A stretch of DNA of 8,254 bases from an uncultured Micavibrio sp. (GTDB lineage Bacteria; Pseudomonadota; Alphaproteobacteria; Micavibrionales; UBA1664), in NCBI GenBank assembly GCA_913057885.1, contig CAJXOI010000024.1:1-8254 (forward strand). Reading direction: 5' to 3'. Below the pieces are notes generated by a model that was not told the origin of the DNA, ran no database searches, and saw only the letters and a program-made list of their open reading frames with translations. Shown piece after piece: positions 6,281-8,254 of the stretch. Position 1 is the first letter of the stretch. Every line of letters begins with the position of its first letter. Position numbers and translations under genes: made by a program.

Positions 6281-6784
6281 ATGAAAAAATATGCAATTTC
6301 AGGGTCATGGCGGCACACTAACGAACAGTTAAGGCAGGATGTGCGCATTGCTGTTACACGTATCATGGAAGAAGGCCACATGATTATTACTGGGGGAGCG
6401 CTTGGTGTCGATTTTATTGCCACCGATCAGGCATTAAAATGCAACCCCAAAGCGGATAGAATAAAAGTTATTATACCAACCTCTCTTGTCGTTTATACAC
6501 GGCATTTTTTTAATCGCGCCAGCGAAGGGGCAATCAAAAAATCACAGGCGCAAGAGCTTTCAGATCAATTAACCGACCTCAAGAATAGGAACCCGAGCGC
6601 TTTGGTGGAAATGTCTCATAATGTCTGTACGCCTGAAACTTACTATGACAGAAATTCCCGTGTGGTTGACTTATCAACGCACCTGATGGCCTTTCATGTT
6701 AATGAATCTCAAGGCGTCCAAGACGCAATCAATAAAGCTAAAGAGCAGGGTAAGCCCGTCAAAGTGTGGCGCTATAAAATCTAG
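6281..6784 (+). CDS. SLOG/DprA-like Rossmann-fold protein of unknown function
   Basis: This 167-residue soluble protein looks like a single-domain member of the SLOG/lysine-decarboxylase-like superfamily, whose members bind nucleotides or related ligands. Visible motifs are ISGSWR (6-11), an SGS/GSR-type loop after strand 1; IITGGALGVDFIATDQAL (35-52), the GGA-x-G-x-D element shared with DprA; YYDRNSRVVD (121-130); and QGVQDAINKAKEQGKPVKV (144-162), which fits the C-terminal ligand-loop/helix and final strand of the fold. The middle (60-110) is charged and shows no motif I know. I recall similar lone proteins annotated as hypothetical in Patescibacteria (CPR) genomes, so transfer is possible. 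It is the only plus-strand gene inside the mla region and its stop overlaps that of mlaE. The ATG has no SD. Biochemical function is unknown. Confidence 0.75.
   Translation: MKKYAISGSWRHTNEQLRQDVRIAVTRIMEEGHMIITGGALGVDFIATDQALKCNPKADRIKVIIPTSLVVYTRHFFNRASEGAIKKSQAQELSDQLTDLKNRNPSALVEMSHNVCTPETYYDRNSRVVDLSTHLMAFHVNESQGVQDAINKAKEQGKPVKVWRYKI
6781..6784. other. CTAG palindrome serving as both stop codons
   Basis: The plus-strand TAG at 6782-6784 ends the SLOG gene, and the complement of 6781-6783 is the TAG that ends mlaE. One CTAG tetramer thus terminates two convergent genes, which leaves no room for an intergenic terminator. Each transcript must either run into the antisense of the other gene or end inside it. 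Confidence 0.9.
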
Positions 6785-7584
6785 CTGAACAACACCTGCG
6801 TCAGGATATAGTTGAAGATCAGAATCAAAATCGCGCTGGAAACAACGGCATTGGTTGTGGCGCGGCCAACGCCTTGCGCTCCGCGGCCGGAATGATACCC
6901 GTTATAACATCCCATGATGGTCACGATCAGGCCAAAGACCGCGGCCTTGATCAAACCACTATTCACATCGGCCCATGTGACGAAATCCAATGTTTGATTG
7001 ATGTAGGATGCGGATGAGAAATCCAAAACATAAACCCCCACAAGCCAACCGCCCATCACACCAATAATATCGGCGATAAACACAAGGATGGGCAACATAA
7101 TGAATCCCGCCAAAACACGCGGCACAACCAGATATTTCATCGGGTTGACGTTGAGTGTGCGAAGGGCATCAATTTGTTCGGTCACGCGCATGGTTCCTAT
7201 TTCCGCGGCAATGGATGCCCCAACACGCGCGGCCAACATCAACCCCGCCAAAACGGGCGCCAATTCACGGGTGATGGTTAAAACCACAACGTTGGCCACT
7301 GCACCCTCGGCATTAAAGCGTGAAAAACCTGTATAGGATTGCAACGCAATCACCATCCCGGAAAACAAGGCAGTCATCCCCACAACCGCCAATGAAAAGA
7401 AACCGATGGATACAAATTGTGCCAATATCTTTTGCGGATACCACGGCGGTGTCACCGCGTGGCGCATCGTATCAAAGACAAAGGCTGATAATTTTCCCAC
7501 CATCACACACATCGCCAAAATCATCGCGCCAATATGTTGGCACAAAAAGGAAATCCAGCTGAGAGGGTGAAATTTTGTTAACAT
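6781..7584 (-). CDS. mlaE: ABC transporter permease MlaE (phospholipid transport)
   Basis: This is the inner-membrane permease of the Mla-type phospholipid transporter and works with MlaF. The 267-residue protein matches family length. Helices lie at about 17-38, 57-82, 97-120, 152-186 and 212-262. The family signature ITRELAPVLAGLMLAAR (104-120) leads into AEIGTMRVTEQIDALRTL (127-144), the cytoplasmic segment that contacts the ATPase. The second signature GYHSGRGAQGVGRATTNAVV (229-248) is complete. The protein ends normally, so the insertion downstream did not truncate it. It lies 39 nt after the M32 carboxypeptidase stop. The ATG has no real SD (AAGAAC only), but TATAAA ends 7 nt upstream. 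The partner mlaF is displaced by about 930 bp, and no MlaD, MlaC or MlaB gene is seen. Confidence 0.93.
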   Translation of the reverse strand: MLTKFHPLSWISFLCQHIGAMILAMCVMVGKLSAFVFDTMRHAVTPPWYPQKILAQFVSIGFFSLAVVGMTALFSGMVIALQSYTGFSRFNAEGAVANVVVLTITRELAPVLAGLMLAARVGASIAAEIGTMRVTEQIDALRTLNVNPMKYLVVPRVLAGFIMLPILVFIADIIGVMGGWLVGVYVLDFSSASYINQTLDFVTWADVNSGLIKAAVFGLIVTIMGCYNGYHSGRGAQGVGRATTNAVVSSAILILIFNYILTQVLFS

Positions 7585-7591
7585 GTTCTTT

Positions 7592-7619
7592 TTTATACGG
7601 GATTTTCTATGGTGCGCAA
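7592..7619 (-). promoter_or_regulatory. Putative mlaE promoter
   Basis: On the minus strand TTGCGC (7619-7614), a 16-bp spacer and TATAAA (7597-7592) precede the mlaE ATG, with 7 nt between the -10-like box and the ATG. This repeats the geometry seen before sdhC and would give a leaderless mlaE message. It sits in the 39-nt gap after the carboxypeptidase gene, so read-through from that gene is also possible. Confidence 0.4.
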
Positions 7620-7623
7620 AGTG

Positions 7624-8254
7624 TTAATTCAAGTAACGGGTTTTAATATGACGGACAAGTGCGTCATAACATAACGGGGCACCAGTAATATCTTTAATTA
7701 ACTCTTCCGTACGTTGCAGGCGACCACGTTGATATATTTTATTATTCAACCAAATACGAATATCGCCAAATTCGCCATGACGGAGTTGTGACGACATGTG
7801 GGGTAAATCTCTTGTCATGGCTTCGTATAATTGTGCCGCCATCATATGCCCAAGCGCATAAGCAGGGAAATAACCGAATTTTCCAACAAACCAATGCACG
7901 TCTTGCAGGCATCCTTCGGCGTTTGTTTTAGGTTTTTTCCCGAATAATTCTTTTGAATAATGCGCCCAGGCATCGGGCAGGTCTTTAACCTTGAGATCAC
8001 CACTGATCAATTGCCGTTCCAATTGTGTACGCATGTGTACGTGCAGGAAATATGTTACTTCGTCTGCTGATTTCCGATCAATTGACTTTCCAACCGCATT
8101 TTTTAATCGCCATAAATTTTCTGCACTGAGGGATGGGTCGTTAAACCTTTGAAACACCCCTTCGGAGCGCGGGGCAAGATAGTCAAAAAATTCACGTTTG
8201 CGTCCCAAAATCATTTCAATCAAAAGGGCTTGGGATTCATGGACCAACGCCCCT
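7624..8254 (-). CDS. M32 family (Taq-type) metallocarboxypeptidase, C-terminal part
   Basis: This zinc carboxypeptidase removes C-terminal amino acids from peptides in the cytoplasm. About 210 residues of a protein usually near 500 are present. The 5' part, with the HEXXH zinc motif, lies beyond the window, so no start is assigned; the TTG at 8247 is an internal leucine codon, not a start. Three of the M32 motifs can be checked: HESQ (complement near 8236-8241), which carries the third zinc ligand; an IRXXAD-type motif present as DRKSAD within SIDRKSADEVTY, keeping the Arg and Asp but with Asp for Ile; and GXXQDXHW, present as GCLQDVHW followed by FGYFPAYALGH. The C-terminus is complete. The gene lies upstream of mlaE on the same strand, 39 nt away, with no known functional link. 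Confidence 0.93.
   Translation of the reverse strand, partial: GALVHESQALLIEMILGRKREFFDYLAPRSEGVFQRFNDPSLSAENLWRLKNAVGKSIDRKSADEVTYFLHVHMRTQLERQLISGDLKVKDLPDAWAHYSKELFGKKPKTNAEGCLQDVHWFVGKFGYFPAYALGHMMAAQLYEAMTRDLPHMSSQLRHGEFGDIRIWLNNKIYQRGRLQRTEELIKDITGAPLCYDALVRHIKTRYLN

Noticed and set aside
5849..6780. ATTTTAT beside the mlaF start and ATAAAAT before the mlaE stop, as possible inverted ends of an inserted element.
   Set aside because: Seven AT-only bases in AT-rich DNA are expected by chance. I found no target-site duplication and no transposase.

Overview
The window looks like a compact chromosomal segment of an alphaproteobacterium, or something close to that class, with moderate to low GC. 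The basis is the alphaproteobacterial style of the SdhCDAB subunits, the MlaE/MlaF pair, and a degenerate palindromic repeat of a kind I associate with this class. I cannot name the genus. Nearly all of it is housekeeping: aerobic respiration, envelope lipid transport, cation/proton exchange and peptide turnover. One stretch of about 0.9 kb (5849-6784) looks like accessory DNA.

Layout. Positions 1-218 (minus) hold the N-terminal part of a small DUF1761-like membrane protein that runs off the window. Positions 280-3725 (minus) hold a complete succinate dehydrogenase operon in the order sdhC-sdhD-sdhA-sdhB. It starts at a consensus -10 box placed so close to the sdhC ATG that the message may be leaderless. 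A 115-bp divergent spacer with small palindromes (3726-3840) separates it from a plus-strand CPA2/Kef-type antiporter (3841-5064) that has the membrane domain only. The antiporter converges, with a 7-bp gap, on mlaF (5072-5848, minus).

Positions 5849-6280 hold no convincing gene. They hold a decayed GA-rich repeat-like stretch and a clear imperfect palindromic repeat of about 84 bp (6051-6134). A plus-strand SLOG/DprA-like Rossmann protein of unknown function follows (6281-6784). Its stop codon overlaps the stop of mlaE (6781-7584, minus) within a single CTAG palindrome. The C-terminal part of an M32 (Taq-type) metallocarboxypeptidase (7624-8254, minus) closes the window.

How the genes work together. 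SdhA, SdhB, SdhC and SdhD form complex II, which links the TCA cycle to the quinone pool. MlaE and MlaF would form the inner-membrane permease and ATPase of a phospholipid transporter. They are probably ancestrally adjacent but are now split by the repeat/SLOG block, and no MlaD-like (MCE) partner is present here. The antiporter would use the proton gradient that respiration supports.

The most interesting signals are the interruption of mlaE-mlaF by an orphan SLOG gene and repeat debris, and a recurring start architecture. Operon-leading genes lack a Shine-Dalgarno sequence and have a -10-like box 6-7 nt before the ATG, whereas three genes inside or behind the sdh operon have visible Shine-Dalgarno sequences. 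I see no phage genes, CRISPR array, RNA gene or complete insertion sequence, and no clear multi-gene novel system.
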